NCBI RefSeq assembly: GCF_010093535.1
Contig: NW_022985168.1
Location: 283,924 to 347,923, forward strand
DNA length: 64,000 nucleotides
Reading direction: 5' to 3'
DNA from: Lindgomyces ingoldianus
Taxonomy: Eukaryota; Ascomycota; Dothideomycetes; Pleosporales; Lindgomycetaceae
The notes under the pieces were generated by a model, which saw nothing but the letters and a program-made list of their open reading frames with translations, was not told the origin of the DNA and searched no databases. The position numbers were made by a program, and so were the translations under genes. Shown here one piece after another: positions 43,609-56,040 of the stretch (positions are counted from its first letter, which is position 1; every line of letters begins with the position of its first letter).

Positions 43609-45432
43609 ATGGACACCTCCCACCTTAACCGATCTCAAATTCGCGCCCAGCATATCTCGGAGGACCTCCAGAATTTCCACGTAGACCACTTGAATACCTT
43701 TATCGAAGGAGTATCTGATCCTGAACCTCCAAAATATCAATACGTCAAGGGAGAAATCCAACCACCTCTTGCTGAAGTCTCAATCAAGGAAGAGGGAATG
43801 ATATATGATTTCGGCAATGTTTTCTTTGAGAAAGATCACACGATCCGCCGTGTCAAGGCTAATGTGGAGAATGGTAAAGCCCACATACAGCAGTCCGAGC
43901 AATTGCCAAGAGACGACAATAACTCCTTGACCATTCCAGTTGCCCAATTCGTGGTGAGCAACCTCTATAAGGTATGGAAAGCGAAACATCAGGAGATTGC
44001 GATGCGGAAAGACAACATCAACGCTGTGCGCGCCTACGCCCATAGTCTGCTCAAGCAACCGGTACGACGTTCCATGAATGGCAAAGTGCATTATTGCTAT
44101 TCTTCCTCCGGCCCTAAGTCTGGGGGAGTATAGGCAAATACCAAAACAGCATATTGTTGTCCCTATTGGTCTTGGGCTTTGCTAACTATTTCTCCTTACA
44201 GGTACCTTCGAACCTGTACTCAGAATATGGAGATTTCGATGATCATGGAACGAACGGTGGGGACAAACTCTTCCGATACACCTGCATATGCGTCGACTAA
44301 TTGAGCGACAGGTCTAAGTGGTCGCAAACGGAAGGATGGCGAGCCTATTCCCCGACATCCATCCAACAAACGCATGAAAGTCAGTCTTGATTTAATCCCC
44401 GCTTCGGCAAAGAGTGAGATCTTCGACCGGATTCCTAAAGATTTCAAGACTCAGTTCTTTAATATTATAGTGAAAACGGCGTTCCCTAACTTCGAGGATG
44501 TAATGATGGCGGCCTGGAATGCTGTGTCGGTGTACGAGCACATTGGCACCAACTTTCCCGACCTTCACAAGGCGATGACCGAACTGAAGTCCGTCTTCCA
44601 CGAATTTGAAAAGAGCTACGGGAAAACGGCATTCAAGACTGAGTCCCAGCAGAATAAGACACTGGCGCAGAACGGGTCTGCTGTCAATGGGAGCAAGGAG
44701 GCGTCTGAGTCGCGTTCGAATGGGTCTACATCGGAGGAACATCGCCGACTTTTCGTGTCAGAGGAGCCCAGTGGACATCAGGAGAGATCGTGTAAGGATG
44801 CTGAAAACGCTAAACAGGGATTGGATTTCCAGGGGCAGCCTCAGGAAACTTCCAAATCAAACGTTTCTCGCGAAAGAAACCAGATTCCTCAAAGTGTTCT
44901 CGATACCGTTCGGTCTGCAATCACTCAGCACCACGAAGCCAACAAGAATGTCGAGGCAGCCGCTGAGAAAAGCCTGTCTAAATCACCACATAGTCTCTTC
45001 AAGCCAGATGGCCCTCGTCTTCCCGGTATGGATCCTCGTGACACCCTCTCCAACGGTCGATATCCGGTGTCGGTAGAACGCAAAGCGAACAAGAGCCAGG
45101 ATGTGACAACTCGTAGTCATGGGCTAGCTATAACCTTCGGTGATACTATTCTACCAAACACACCAGTAGCACCGACAGCACCTCGACGTGGCCAGGAGAA
45201 GGACAGTACTTATGGACAGCAGCGTAATGCTCGGGCTCAAGCAGGCCCGTCACAGTTAGGCGTCCTGCCCCTGACCTCGCACAAGAAGAATACGGAAAAC
45301 AGTGGCGGATCAGGGAACCTAGCCTCCTTGAGCCGGATCGTAAATGGAAATGGCACGGGAGTAGCACCGACAGCACCCATGTCTCACACTTCAAAGGATG
45401 GGCACAATGGCGGAACGATGAGGCAGGGTTAG
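43609..45432 (+). CDS. Hypothetical protein, 564 residues
   Basis: Exons are 43609-44127, 44202-44256 and 44312-45432. Intron 1 (74 bp) has GCTAACTATTTCTCCTTACAG at its end, and intron 2 (55 bp) has GACTAAT before GCGACAG. The joins keep one frame (SGPKSGGV/PSNLYSEYGD and DDHGTN/GLSGRKRKDG). I do not recognise the family. The first 170 residues are mixed alpha/beta-like. A basic stretch at the second splice (GRKRKDG, SNKRMK) could be a nuclear signal. Residues 200-280 look helical (IPKDFKTQFFNIIVKTAF). The C-terminal half is Ser/Asn/Lys-rich and probably disordered, with VAPTAP twice. An in-frame ATG at 43483 would add 42 hydrophobic residues; 43609 is preferred because its product starts with a plausible soluble N-terminus. 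Confidence 0.65.
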
Positions 45433-46635
45433 ATTCCGTAGTCCCTTCTCAGGTGTCGTGCTTTCACCTCATTACAATTTTCTGGGATATATGGGTATGG
45501 ATTGCGTTTCTTTCTCTTACGATCTATCCACTGCAGGCTATATCTAAACCTGCGGTGAACTCACAGGCATGCGATTGAATCTATGCAGTGTAGCTATTGT
45601 AACATGCTTACTAGAAATACAGAGTCTTATTCTCTACTTCTACGTTCTACGCGTGCAATATAGCTTGGCGCCGTAACGATCCTCTCTTTAAACCAACCCC
45701 CTCCTGTGCGTCTGATTGCTTTTCAGAACCCTGCCAAGGCTTTTTAGCCGTTGTTAAGAGGCAATATCCAAAAATAGTATAGCAAAAAGGTGCTTGTTAG
45801 AGAACGGCATGTATAAAAAGTATTAAGCTTTACTATCCTTTTGCGCACTTACAGGATTTTGGTTCGGGGTATTAAACCTATCTATTCTGTATTTAGGACC
45901 TTAGGTATCTATAATACCGCCTAAACATAAATGTGGATAGATAGGAGAATAGATAGTTTATCAATTTGAACCAGCCCCTTTGTGAGGGAACCAAAGAGCC
46001 AGTGCGTTTAGGAAGAGACCCCTACACAGGATGTCTTCATCTCCAACCTCAGACTTCAGGACGTCGCGTCGTTAAGCAGGTGACGAGAACGTGAAAGCCC
46101 GAATCCCAGTCTATCTGAGGGGAAACGTGCTTAAATTGTATACCTCAACTCTCTCGCAAGCTGTTCTCGGGTGAAGCGAGTGCTTTTACCCCTGCAGCCT
46201 AAAATCGGGTCTTGCGGTGACATATATTCACTAGTCTGACTATATCGAAGAACTTCTAAGAGTCGGTCACTCAGTTGGCTGCCTTTTCGCTTCCTATATT
46301 CCTCTAACCCGACCCAATCATCTAATCTTTTAGTCCTTCGTTCACGGCTGCCATCGCGGCTCGGGTTCTCGGGCGTTTGCTTGATTGATCAACTGCATTT
46401 GTGGTCCTGCAGTCGGAGAAGGGCCATGATTTAGATAAATGCTGCTTTGTGGACTTGTTGCATTAGGATGATAAAAGTGAAATTTCAATATATCTAGTAC
46501 ATTCTTAAGCCCATGCACATACTAGGCCTTGCAGAATCTAGCCTTATCCCACGCCATCTATGCAATTCTCAAACGCCATGCCATGCAAAGAATCCACCAA
46601 CCCACAAAAACCCAAATCTCTTCCCCCCCTCCCAC
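45433..46635. other. Intergenic region, nothing recognised
   Basis: 1.2 kb between the 43609 gene and the 3' end of CCL1. It includes an AT-richer stretch (about 45770-45970). No motif or repeat copy was recognised. Confidence 0.4.
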
Positions 46636-47947
46636 TCATCCCGCCTTGGCACCGTTCTCTCTCCTCGGCAACTCCGGCCCCCAAAAATCATCCGCCTCTT
46701 TCTGATACCCCTCTCGCTCCAACTTCCTCCTCTTCGCCTTACTCTCCTCCAGACCACCTGCATCTACCGCGTCCCGTTTCTGTGCTTGATTCAATTTGAC
46801 CAAGTCCATTTTGTCCGGGTCCCTACAATGCCGCAGTTTCTTGATCAGGGCTTGCACTTCTTCCTTCTCTTTCTTGTCCCGGGCTTGTTTTTCCGCGGGA
46901 GTTGTGGTCGGGGAGCTGAAGGAGTGGTGGGAGGATAGAAGATCTGCACATGACCGCAGTGTCGCGAGAATTTTAGGGTAGTTGGGAGAGGATGACGGGA
47001 GTTTTGCGGAGAGGTAGAAGAGGGTGAGGGGTTCGTCGGCGAGGAGGTGCGCGGAGAGCCAAATTTGGGATGGGGTGTAGAGAAAGTATGCGTCAGTTAA
47101 GAGGGCGGCAGTCTTCAGGATGTGAGAGGCATGGCTGTAGGCGTCGGTTATGCGCTTTTCGAGGTCGTTGACTGTCATATTTGTTTCGGGGCCATTAGGC
47201 TTGCGTGGGAGTTTGAGCATAGAGGAATGGATGTCCAAGGCGGGTTCCGGATTGCTTGGGAGTGGTGTGATATTGCCTCGAGCCATCTCTATCATGTCCA
47301 GGTGTCCTCCTTTCAGCGCGCGGAATGGATGCCGGATGTCGAAGTTGAAGCGAAGAGCTTGCACGATGAGATATTCGGGCGCGAGAACTTGCTCTGTTGT
47401 GGCTTTCGGAAAGCCGGCGGCGTATTTCTCGAGGGTGAGGTGATGGCCTTCTGTCTTGTTGGCAACGAACATTGCGCTTCGGGAGATGGTCTGGGGCTCG
47501 TACGTCATGGGGGAGTTGAAGAGGTAGAAGCGGCGTAGGAATTGGATGCCTGTTGCCTATCCCATGCCTGTTAGCAGATGCACCCTTCTCATTTTGGGGA
47601 TAGGGGATGGTGAGATGCACCGTGACTTCAATGGGAAACTTGAAGAAGCCACCCAAGTCAATAGCCTTCTCGCAAAATGTGTCCACGAGCTTCTTCTCCT
47701 CCGCCACTGTCAAACAGTCTACCTGCCTATCCGTAGGCACCGGCGTCCCATTCCTCTCACTCTCGCTTGCGCTGGCAGTATCGAAGTGTTTCGCGCGTTG
47801 AGCTCGTTGGCGCGCGACGGCAGCCTTCACGCGCTCAGAGGCTTGGATGTTGGTTTTCTGGCGTTGAGCGGCAAGCTGGGAGGGAGTGAAGGACCAGTGC
47901 TTAAACTGAGTCGAGGCGCGGTAGAGGTCATCTTCTGTTAGCTTCAT
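46636..47947 (-). CDS. CCL1: Cyclin H-type subunit of TFIIH kinase (Ccl1)
   Basis: Partner cyclin of Kin28/Cdk7 in TFIIK, which phosphorylates the RNA polymerase II C-terminal domain. Exons are 47621-47947 and 46636-47556 (64-bp intron), giving 415 residues. The N-terminal signature is DLYRASTQFKHWSFTPSQL. The cyclin fold follows: EKKLVDTFCEKAIDLGG, then across the splice FPIEVT/ATGIQFLRRFYLFNS, SAMFVANKTEG and VLAPEYLIVQALRFNFDIRH. A second cyclin fold includes TDAYFLYTPSQIWLSAHLL. The C-terminus is a charged coiled coil (KQARDKKEKEEVQALIKKL) and a basic patch (KAKRRKLERE). It is divergent from the transporter at 48794. Confidence 0.93.
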
Positions 47948-48793
47948 GGTGAAACTACTGGGGACCGGTTGGCAAGCATAAAGCTGGTGGAGGTCAGCGT
48001 TGAATCAGTGGATATTAAAGTAAGCTTTCCAAGAACGGCTTACCGAACCCGCCACAGGGTCTGTGCGTCACAACGGCCCGAGGGTGAAGGCTTGTTGGAC
48101 TGTTGATGGGGTGAAGGGTGAGCTAACGATTAGATGTGCACTGAGAAAGGGAAGTCAACTGTGCAAAGGGGCCCTATCACGTAGCCGGCTGAGGCATAGT
48201 GCGTGAGTTAAGTGATGATGCTTTGATTTTGAGGGATGGAAACCTTTTTTGTCAGGATAGTCATCATGCAAAGTCTCAAGCCGCTCAACCACCGCTCTCC
48301 ATGTACAAAGTCTGCTGAATTACTCTATATTAGCTAGCTATGTTAAACTCAATTCGCCCCTCATACAAAGCAGACAATGATCCCGAGGTTCATCCGCTGA
48401 AATGTATTTGTCAGTCACGTGCATGTTTCTCTGCTCACTTGACACGTACAGGCCAACATTCATGCAGTCATCACCGCCAGAATATTTACATAGCGGCAGG
48501 GCCTAAGAGCAAAACGGATCCCGCTCGTTCATGCTGATGCTTTATGGTTCGATCGTTGCGGGGAAATGCTAACCCTAGGGATCGCCCCGTGTCGTATGCC
48601 AGGGTACTATCTTCTGGCATTTTTCGGTAGTTCGGTGAGCAGGTCGGGAAGATGTCGTTTATCTCGTCCGCCTTTCTTTCCTTAACAGCATCACCGCTGC
48701 TACACTCAATTCCCTCTTATTGTTCACATCTTTTCTTGGGCTTCCCGAATCATCCATACATCTTTCATATTAAATAGCGTCCCAGATCTCCAA
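47948..48793. promoter_or_regulatory. Divergent region of CCL1 and the Dal5-like transporter
   Basis: 846 bp without a credible gene. An AGATAA core (reverse strand, TTATCT near 48659) is compatible with GATA-factor nitrogen control of a Dal5-type gene, and a TCACGTGC word lies at 48415-48422. One GATA core is weak evidence. Confidence 0.35.
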
Positions 48794-50387
48794 ATGTCCA
48801 CCACGGACGAGAAGAAAGAGGTGGATCTTTCCCCCATTTCCCATGTTCTAGATCTCGAGAAAGTGAAAACGACGTGGGAAGACACAACAGAGATCCCAGC
48901 GGACCTCGAGAAGCGCATCACACGCAAGCTCGATATCCATGTGATGCCATGGCTCTTTGGCCTCTGGCTATTGGCCTTCATCGACCGAAGCAACATCGGT
49001 AATGCGCGAATCGATGGGCTCGCCAAAGACCTGCACCTGGACGCGAACAAGTTCAACATCGCCCTCGCCGTTTTCTATGTGCCGTACATCTGTTATGACA
49101 TTCCGAGCAATCTGGTCATCAAGTATTTTGGAGCAGGCTACTATTTACCAACGCTCTTGATTGCCTGGGGAATTGTTTCCATGTGTACCGGATTTGTGAA
49201 GAGCTACGCAGGGCTCCTGGTCGCAAGATTCTTCCTTGGGTTTACGGAAGGAGGGTTATTGGGAGGAATGATTGTATACCTCGCAATGTTCTATCCACGA
49301 CATCAGATGCTGTACCGTATCACACTCTTCTACTGCGCGGCGCCTCTGAGTGGAGCATTTGGCGGGCTCCTCGCGACTGGGCTCGCACAAATAAGTTCTG
49401 GTAGATATGTTGGATGGGTATGTATGCCAGTTCCTGGTGATTTTAGCTTGAATGCTGACTTCCACAAGCCCTTCATTTTCTTTGTAGAAGGGGCCATTAC
49501 CATCGCTTTTGGTATCATTGTGCTCTTCATGCTGCCGCACACGCCATCGGATATTAAATTCCTTAGCCCGGAACAGCACTCCGCCTGTCTTGCACGTATG
49601 CGGATTGATGCCCACGGATCCAATCCAACCTCAGACGTCAACCACGAAAAGTTCTCCTGGTATTGGGTCCGACGTGCACTTCTAAATGTCAACACCATCG
49701 CCTTATCCCTCAATTTCTTCGCCATCATCACGCCCATATACTCCTACTCGCTTTTCCTCCCAACTATCATTAAATCCCTTGGGTATACCGCCGTCAAAGC
49801 ACAACTTCTCACTGTTCCCCCCAATATGGGTGCCTTCTGCATGGTCCTATTGACGGGGTGGTACTCGGATAAGTTACGCGTTAGGGGTCCTCTCATGTTG
49901 GTTGGATGCTCGATTGCAATTATTGGGTATATCATGTTAATTGCATCAAAACATACTCTGACTCAATACGGAGGCACGTTTCTCGTTGCTGCTGGAATCT
50001 TCCCCTGTTCTCCTCTCGTTATGGGCTGGCTTTCGAATAATCTTGCACCGCATTATGTCCGAGCAACTGGAATGGGGTTTCAAATTATGATTGCGAATAT
50101 GGCCGCGTTCATTGCCACCTTCACTTATCTGCAAAAAGATGGGTAAGCAAACTGCATTTCTACCGCCCATATGAGAATGCTAATGAATGTTCAGGCCTAG
50201 GTATACTACTGGACATGCAATCAACATTGGCATGCTTTGTTTCTCTTTAGTGCTCTCAACTTTGAATATCGTGTATTGTAAGTGGGAGAATCGTAAGCGA
50301 GAGACCGGTGAGCGCAGCTATCGACTCGAAAAGGAGGATGAAAAGATGCTCGGATATCGACACCCAAATTTCAAATACACAACATGA
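48794..50387 (+). CDS. MFS transporter, anion:cation symporter (Dal5/allantoate permease-like) family
   Basis: Plasma-membrane symporter of the fungal Dal5-type family; members take up allantoate, vitamins or other organic anions, and the substrate cannot be told from sequence. Exons are 48794-49417, 49469-50142 and 50195-50387, giving 496 residues. The N-terminal cytosolic part ends in RKLDIHVMPWLFGLWLLAFIDRSNIGNARI, the family hallmark (shown here in the first membrane helix). The usual helices follow (ICYDIPSNLVIKYFGAGYY, RFFLGFTEGGLLGG). Intron 1 (51 bp) is in frame without stops, but splicing yields GW/PFIFFVEGAI as in relatives, so it is removed. NNLAPHYVRATGMGFQIM precedes the last helices. 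About 12 membrane segments. Confidence 0.88.
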
Positions 50388-50555
50388 GGGAGTCCGCTTA
50401 TTCTGGGCGCTGCGAGGAGGGGGGATCTTTAGGTGAGAAGATAGAGCAAAATTACCGGTAGTGATATTTTAGAAAATAACGGTCATGATGCTAGAAATGG
50501 GAACCTAGTGACGGTCTCGCAGGGAGAGCGCATGGGTATACTAACTAAGGCACTA

Positions 50556-51530
50556 TCAATTCTCCACTTTCCATGCTGATCCTTTCTTCAAACTTTCTTC
50601 GAACTCATGCATTCTGTTCTCCTCCGGTTCTTCCCACTCCTTCAACAGTTCTGGAGCCCCCTTCCTCAAGATATCCTTCAACGCCTCTGGGGCAGAGTAT
50701 ACATGTCTAAGTGTGGACTGATTATTTAGGCCGTACTTTTCGAACGCCGGTATAAAGCCTGCCCGCCTTAGATCCTCAAACTCCTTGATCTTCTCTTTAT
50801 CGCCCTGACCAAATTTCTCCTGTTTAGTGTACGTCTGAGAAAATCCTATCCTGTCCGGCCGGTCCCGCCATTTGCCCTCAAGTCAGGTGCATGGGGCTCG
50901 TTCCTGACTGGCGCAAGCCAGTCGGCCACATCTTCCATTCCTCCACGAGATTTTCTGCGCCAGGGTAGGCGGAAATGATTTCCGCGACCTCGAGGATGAA
51001 GATAGTTACAGGGTCAGAGAACGGATCGTCTCCTGTGGTCATGAAGCGGAGTACGGCTTTTCGGGACCGTTCGTTCAGAGTAGGGTCACATTTCTTTCTA
51101 CACTATTAGGAGAAGATGTTATGGTGGTGGGGGGAATACCTCGAGGCTGTTCATGAAGATTGAGAGAGATTCACGTTTAACCTCTCGTTCATCGTGGAAG
51201 GTGAAAAGCTTCACGAGAAGGTTGATGCCCCATCTTCTGTGTAGTCTTCAGCCATGCTCTTGACGAAGAGCTTGTAGGGGTTTGCCGGGCTGGCGTTAAC
51301 ATTTGGACATTTATAATATAATGAGTGTAACTAGAGTTTTAAAGCACTAATATATTGTGAAGGGCGAATGGAAGAATGGGCTAGACTAGTCGAAAGTTCA
51401 GGGTGAAGAGAAGAAGCTCTTGACGTAATTTTCGAAGAGCTTATCTTTACAGGACTTTCAGCGAGGCGTAGTACTGTACGATTGGGCGATTTTGAGGCCT
51501 TCACCGGTGAGATTTTGTGTACGTTCGTAC
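50556..51530 (-). pseudogene. Frameshifted remnant of an unidentified protein
   Basis: The minus strand reads as protein but in shifting frames. In order: Ser-rich PVKASKSPNRTVLRLAESP, then PANPYKLFVKSMAEDYTEDG, INLLVKLFTFHDEREVKRES, LRFMTTGDDPFSDPVTIFIL, EDVADWLAPVRNEPHAPDL, KEKIKEFEDLRRAGFIPAFE and APEALKDILRKGAPELLKEW, with a terminal stop at 50556. At least three frame changes separate these pieces; one may be an intron (near 51110-51140). I do not recognise the family. It lies tail-to-tail with the Dal5-like gene and its 5' end runs into the repeat at 51554. Confidence 0.5.
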
Positions 51531-51553
51531 GATAGGGAGGAGGAGAGGTAAGT

Positions 51554-52344
51554 GTACGTATTGTAACTGTTACAGCTCACGTGATCTGTACAAGTAGTAT
51601 AATTTAATTAAAGTACGCTGTACTCTAGTTAAAACAGCTTAGACTATAGGTCTTTAAAGACATAAAATTAAGGTTTAATTAACTATAAAATAACTAGTTC
51701 TTTTTAGTAATAAGAGTAGATAGGTCTACTTATAACACTAATAGTAGAGTTAGAAGCAGAGTACCTTGCCCTGCTCCTCTAGGAGCGTTATATCTGCGCT
51801 ATAAGCCTACACCTTTAACAGCGTACATATTGCCTCGCAACGTGATTGCAGTCCTCTAGGGACTGCTGCAATTAATCTTTAGCTATAGACAGTGTACTAT
51901 TGTAGGATAAAGTAGAAGACGTAGTGTAGAGGGCTTTAACTTTCACAACTTATAAGACTAATAATAGAGGGATCTAATTAACTATATAAGGCTTATAAAG
52001 TAGTAAGAGGCGTAGATAGATAACTCTGTATAGAAATTAGTCTGTAATAGGCATTTTTAAGACAACACACTGCAGGTACATAGATTAAATCCTTTAGAAA
52101 GAGATTTAAGCGTCCTTATAAAAATTTTAGCTAATTAGAGCCCTAGAAGCCCCCCTAAACGCTCCCTGTAGGCCTTCTGCTTGCTAGAGCCCTTCTACCC
52201 CTCTATAACCCCTATACAAACTTCCTAAAACAGTAATACAATCTGTACTCCGTACTGTACCTAGGGCATCATTAAACATACGGTACAGCTCACGAACTCG
52301 GTACGTTCGTACTGAACACGTGACCGTTACGGTTCACTTTGTAC
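51554..52344. mobile_element. Possible non-autonomous element with imperfect terminal inverted repeats
   Basis: An AT-rich, TpA-rich block of about 790 bp. Its ends pair imperfectly: GTACGTATTGTAAC followed by TCACGTGATCTGTAC on the left, and the inverse of GTACAAAGTGAACC followed by TCACGTGTTCAGTAC on the right. The palindrome GTACGTTCGTAC occurs near both ends (51521 and 52300). I see no protein motif and no clear target duplication, so the limits are uncertain. Confidence 0.4.
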
Positions 52345-54675
52345 GGGCCATAGTACGGCCCGTTGGAAGCCCTGTATCTTTATCCCTCTGCAATCCCACA
52401 TGCTTAATATTTTTTTGGTTGGAATTTACTCTAATCATTGGCCATTATTTATATCGTTTCGTAGTTTCGTAACTCTACGTAGCATTATGATTGGAACTTG
52501 TCATATTTTGCGTCACTTCATATTATAGCAAGACATGTATGGAAGTTTACGAGGGATACGTGTAATTTTAAGCTACATAACAAGATGTACTAGTAAAGGA
52601 TAGAGATTAGCTGCAAGTAAAGAGCACAATCTGAAAATACCCCGTACTCAGGCTACTACGATCAACGCAGATTCCTAGACGCCTATAACATTTTGACGAT
52701 TCATCAAGAGCTTAACCTCCTCCTAGATCGCTGTACCCTTAAGCTAAGATCACCACTAACATAGCTTCCAGTACATGAGTATAAGGCTTGTATTTTAATC
52801 TAGTAGGTGGTGGAACTTCAGTGTTGATATAGCTCGGATCAACACATAGTCGATTGTTCGGGTCCGCCCTGACATTAACCTACATTTAGGGACCCGGGAT
52901 CAGTAGAACACAGGCCTCCAAACAATTATAGACACGAGAATTAAAAGGTAGGGGGCCCGGAGGCCCTGGGAGATCTGAAAGCGTCCGTGGTTGGCATAAT
53001 TTGGGCTTCCTTCCTCTCGCTTACAAGTCGCATTGGGAAGCCGGGGGACTCACGGAAATGGAAGCTGGAGAAGTATGGACGGTGGTGGTATGAAAGGACG
53101 GCTTGAGATCCTAGGACGACCTCCTGACTCAATCCCGCTAATTTGGTGAGTGGGATCTTAGCACCCTATCGAACTCGTCAGCAACACTTTGAGTTAATAG
53201 GTAATGATGGCAAGATAATAAGGGCAAGATTCAAAAAAATGTTCACTAGCCTAACTTGGCATGGTCGTTGGTATTGAAGCGGACTCTGGCTACAGGTTTG
53301 ATGAAGGAGATGGAGACGTGCCATCCAGAAGAGCATTTGCAGGATCAGAACATACCTCTCGAAATGGAACGGTTCTAGGTGGGGAATCCAAAGAAATATT
53401 GTAGAATTACCGACATTGGGCATAATAGAATGCACCGTGGAGCATCATTGAGGATTAAAGGGTTTGGCCAAGCAAACATGAACCTCATAACCTCAACGGG
53501 TTCATCACCGCTTATAGCAATTGATCTTTTGGCCAGGGATATGGTAGCTCCCACTACAGCACTCAGCTACTCTCTGTTATTTGGTTTGAACAATTAGACA
53601 ATGAAGACGATAGGTACATTGGAAACGACAGGAGAGGCAGCAGTGGAGAGCACAACTCGCGTGCCTGGTGGCGCTGACGGAGTCACCTTGTCTAACGCCA
53701 GTGCAGTGGTCGAGGAAACCGGACATGATAAAAGTATGCGACTTTCAGACTTCCAGAGTCACCTGAGAGTCACTGAATTAACGAAGATGTAGCTATGAAG
53801 AAATACTTTTCACTAATAGAACGCATGATTACCTACTAAGATAGGTCTAGGAAGGACACTCCCCAGTCTCCCCTTGAAGATTGCCGCTTTAATATAACGA
53901 TGCGGTTTCTCTACATTATATGGCAGATGTAAGAGATAAAGGAACTATTCTACGAATTCCATGGTAAAGTAGACTCAAGGCTACTCTTTAAGGTCCACGA
54001 GTAAGAGAGTCTAACTCTTTTGCGCTGATTGTGTCAAGCTCTAGGAGATGAGCACATTGATGCTGCATGTAGACGGGAAGCACTACCCGAAGTTGATAAG
54101 ATTGGGGCGACCTATGGGACCTAGGATGGCATGGAGTTGTAGATTGTGGGGAAGTTGTTCGGATCGGGTTGACGTTAGCATACCTGCTAGAGGTATCTAG
54201 GAGAGGTACCACAAGCGATTGGTCCAAAATCATGTCCTCCTACGTAATTGTTCTATATATTGTGTTGCCAAGACGCACAATGCATAAAAAAGCGGTAAAT
54301 ATCTCACCTTGTCCTCCGTGGTAGCTGTTAATGCTCAGTCAGGATTTTGCACCCACGTGACTTTCTCATTCACTCCTAAGGTTCGAAAGTTTTGACTTTC
54401 CAAGGGCTCACCAACTAGATGGAATACAACTGCGCCAAATTAAGGGTGATTTTTTGCAGTTTTGAGGCGAGTTCTAGAATCGAATGATATCATTGTGCTG
54501 TGCAACTTCTCCGTGGTGTGAAAGGCTCACTTCACTCTTTCACCGTTATCTGCGCCGAAGGATATTCCGGTTCCGCTAGGAAACAGTCGTTCGCCTTGGT
54601 TTTCTCCCCACTGCCATCCTCCATACTGGAAATTCTCGTTCGTGTCACCATCTTCGACACAGCTCTTTTCCAAAC
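52345..54675. other. Long intergenic region, nothing recognised
   Basis: 2.3 kb with only short frames lacking family motifs. CACGTGAC at 54354-54361, about 315 bp before the next start codon, may belong to the promoter of the gene at 54676. Confidence 0.45.
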
Positions 54676-55290
54676 ATGGGAACAGCACCCGACTTTAAAC
54701 CCGGCGAGCTCGAGCAACTACTGCTGTTTTATTCCTCTCCAGGGCCGGCTGAAATGCCCTGGGACTCCGCAACATCCACTAATACTGAGATTGGCAACCT
54801 CTTCCCCACGAACCTGGCCCCGATGACACCAGCCCTCAGCACTCCATTACCATTTTCGAGTGCAACCTCGGCACCACGCCCGACATCACCTCCACCGCCT
54901 CCAACACGTCTATCTCCTTTAGTTACTCTAAAGAAGAGGCCACGAATTAATCGAAAGACCCGCGAGGGCAAACCCAGCAAAATCACCAAGCCGAAGAAGC
55001 AGCCACGCCAGGACGAGAAGCCCTTCATGAAACTAAGAGAAGAGGACAAGGGCAACCTCCTTATGTCAACAATCGTGGGGGGAGAGGCAGAAGATGCAGT
55101 ACCGCTGTCCTACGGAGCTCAGAGGCAGATCGAGGCCCTGAAGAAGGCGGAAGAGAAAGCTGCAGCGGCGAAAACTGCCAGGGAGGAGCAAGAGGCAAAG
55201 AAGGCTTTACAGCATGTTACTGCTAGAGTTGGGGTGGCGAGTGAAGAGGATGCCGTGGTGGGACGTGAAGGGAGAGCACCTAGAGGCTAG
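54676..55290 (+). CDS. Hypothetical basic, Pro-rich protein, 204 residues
   Basis: Single open frame. The N-terminus reads MGTAPDFKPGELEQLLLFYS. A Ser/Pro/Thr-rich section includes PPPPPT. A strongly basic patch follows (LKKRPRINRKTREGKPSKI, KPKKQPRQDEK), then an Ala/Lys/Glu helix likely to be a coiled coil (IEALKKAEEKAAAAKTAREE). It looks like a nuclear or nucleic-acid-associated protein. I do not recognise the family. Codon pattern and a clean 615-bp frame favour a real gene. Confidence 0.55.
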   Translation: MGTAPDFKPGELEQLLLFYSSPGPAEMPWDSATSTNTEIGNLFPTNLAPMTPALSTPLPFSSATSAPRPTSPPPPPTRLSPLVTLKKRPRINRKTREGKPSKITKPKKQPRQDEKPFMKLREEDKGNLLMSTIVGGEAEDAVPLSYGAQRQIEALKKAEEKAAAAKTAREEQEAKKALQHVTARVGVASEEDAVVGREGRAPRG

Positions 55291-56040
55291 GCCTTCCAGA
55301 CCTCGAGGCTTTCAACTGCGACTCGGCGTGGATTCTGATTGAAGGTCTATGTGCATACTCGATAAAGTGTTTATGATACTGAGACCATCTTTGGTAGGCT
55401 AAAAGGGAAGCTGAGAAGCTCACTGAGGTTTGCTCCCTTTGACGGGTAGCTCATAGTATTTTATTCTCCGTCAATAACCTTCAATTTCTCTCTCCCGTCT
55501 ATATTCAAGCAATTCTGGCTTTCTCGCCTCGAATTATACTGGCGCCATCATGGAATATGGTGAGATCACCGTTGCAGTTTTGGAGGGACGATATGAGCCA
55601 TGTAATGGATGCGGCTCATATTACGGCGTGTTCTTGAAGAACCCCAAGGCGTGAAAAAAGGAAAGCGCATTAGGCACGAACAATAAACCTAGGAATCAAG
55701 GGAGATCTGCCAATTTCTTTTTTTTTTTTACCGCAGCGAATATTCAGTGGGTTATCAATTGTATTAGCCACAATCAGGCCGGATATTGTCATCTAATCCT
55801 AAGATATCTAACAGCATGCGCCTCCCTCAATGGAAAGTACTTAATCTGAACCAGTGGTGGATAGGAAATCACACATTAGCTGTACGAAGAAGACTAAATA
55901 TTGGTGGTTTATTTATAGTGCCAAGCGCGAGGACTTAAAGATACCCTTAACATCTGGGGAACTCATGGAAAAGAGGAGAACTTTATAGACGCTTACCTCA
56001 TTGCTTTTGACAGCCGGCGAAATTGCACCTCCTACTAAAT
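55291..56040. other. Intergenic region, one tiny frame of doubtful value
   Basis: 750 bp. A 34-codon frame at 55550-55654 contains CNGCG but is unsupported. A T run lies near 55720. Confidence 0.35.

Noticed and set aside
55550..55654. 34-codon frame containing CNGCG
   Set aside because: Too short and no continuation by splicing was evident; could be a first exon but cannot be supported.
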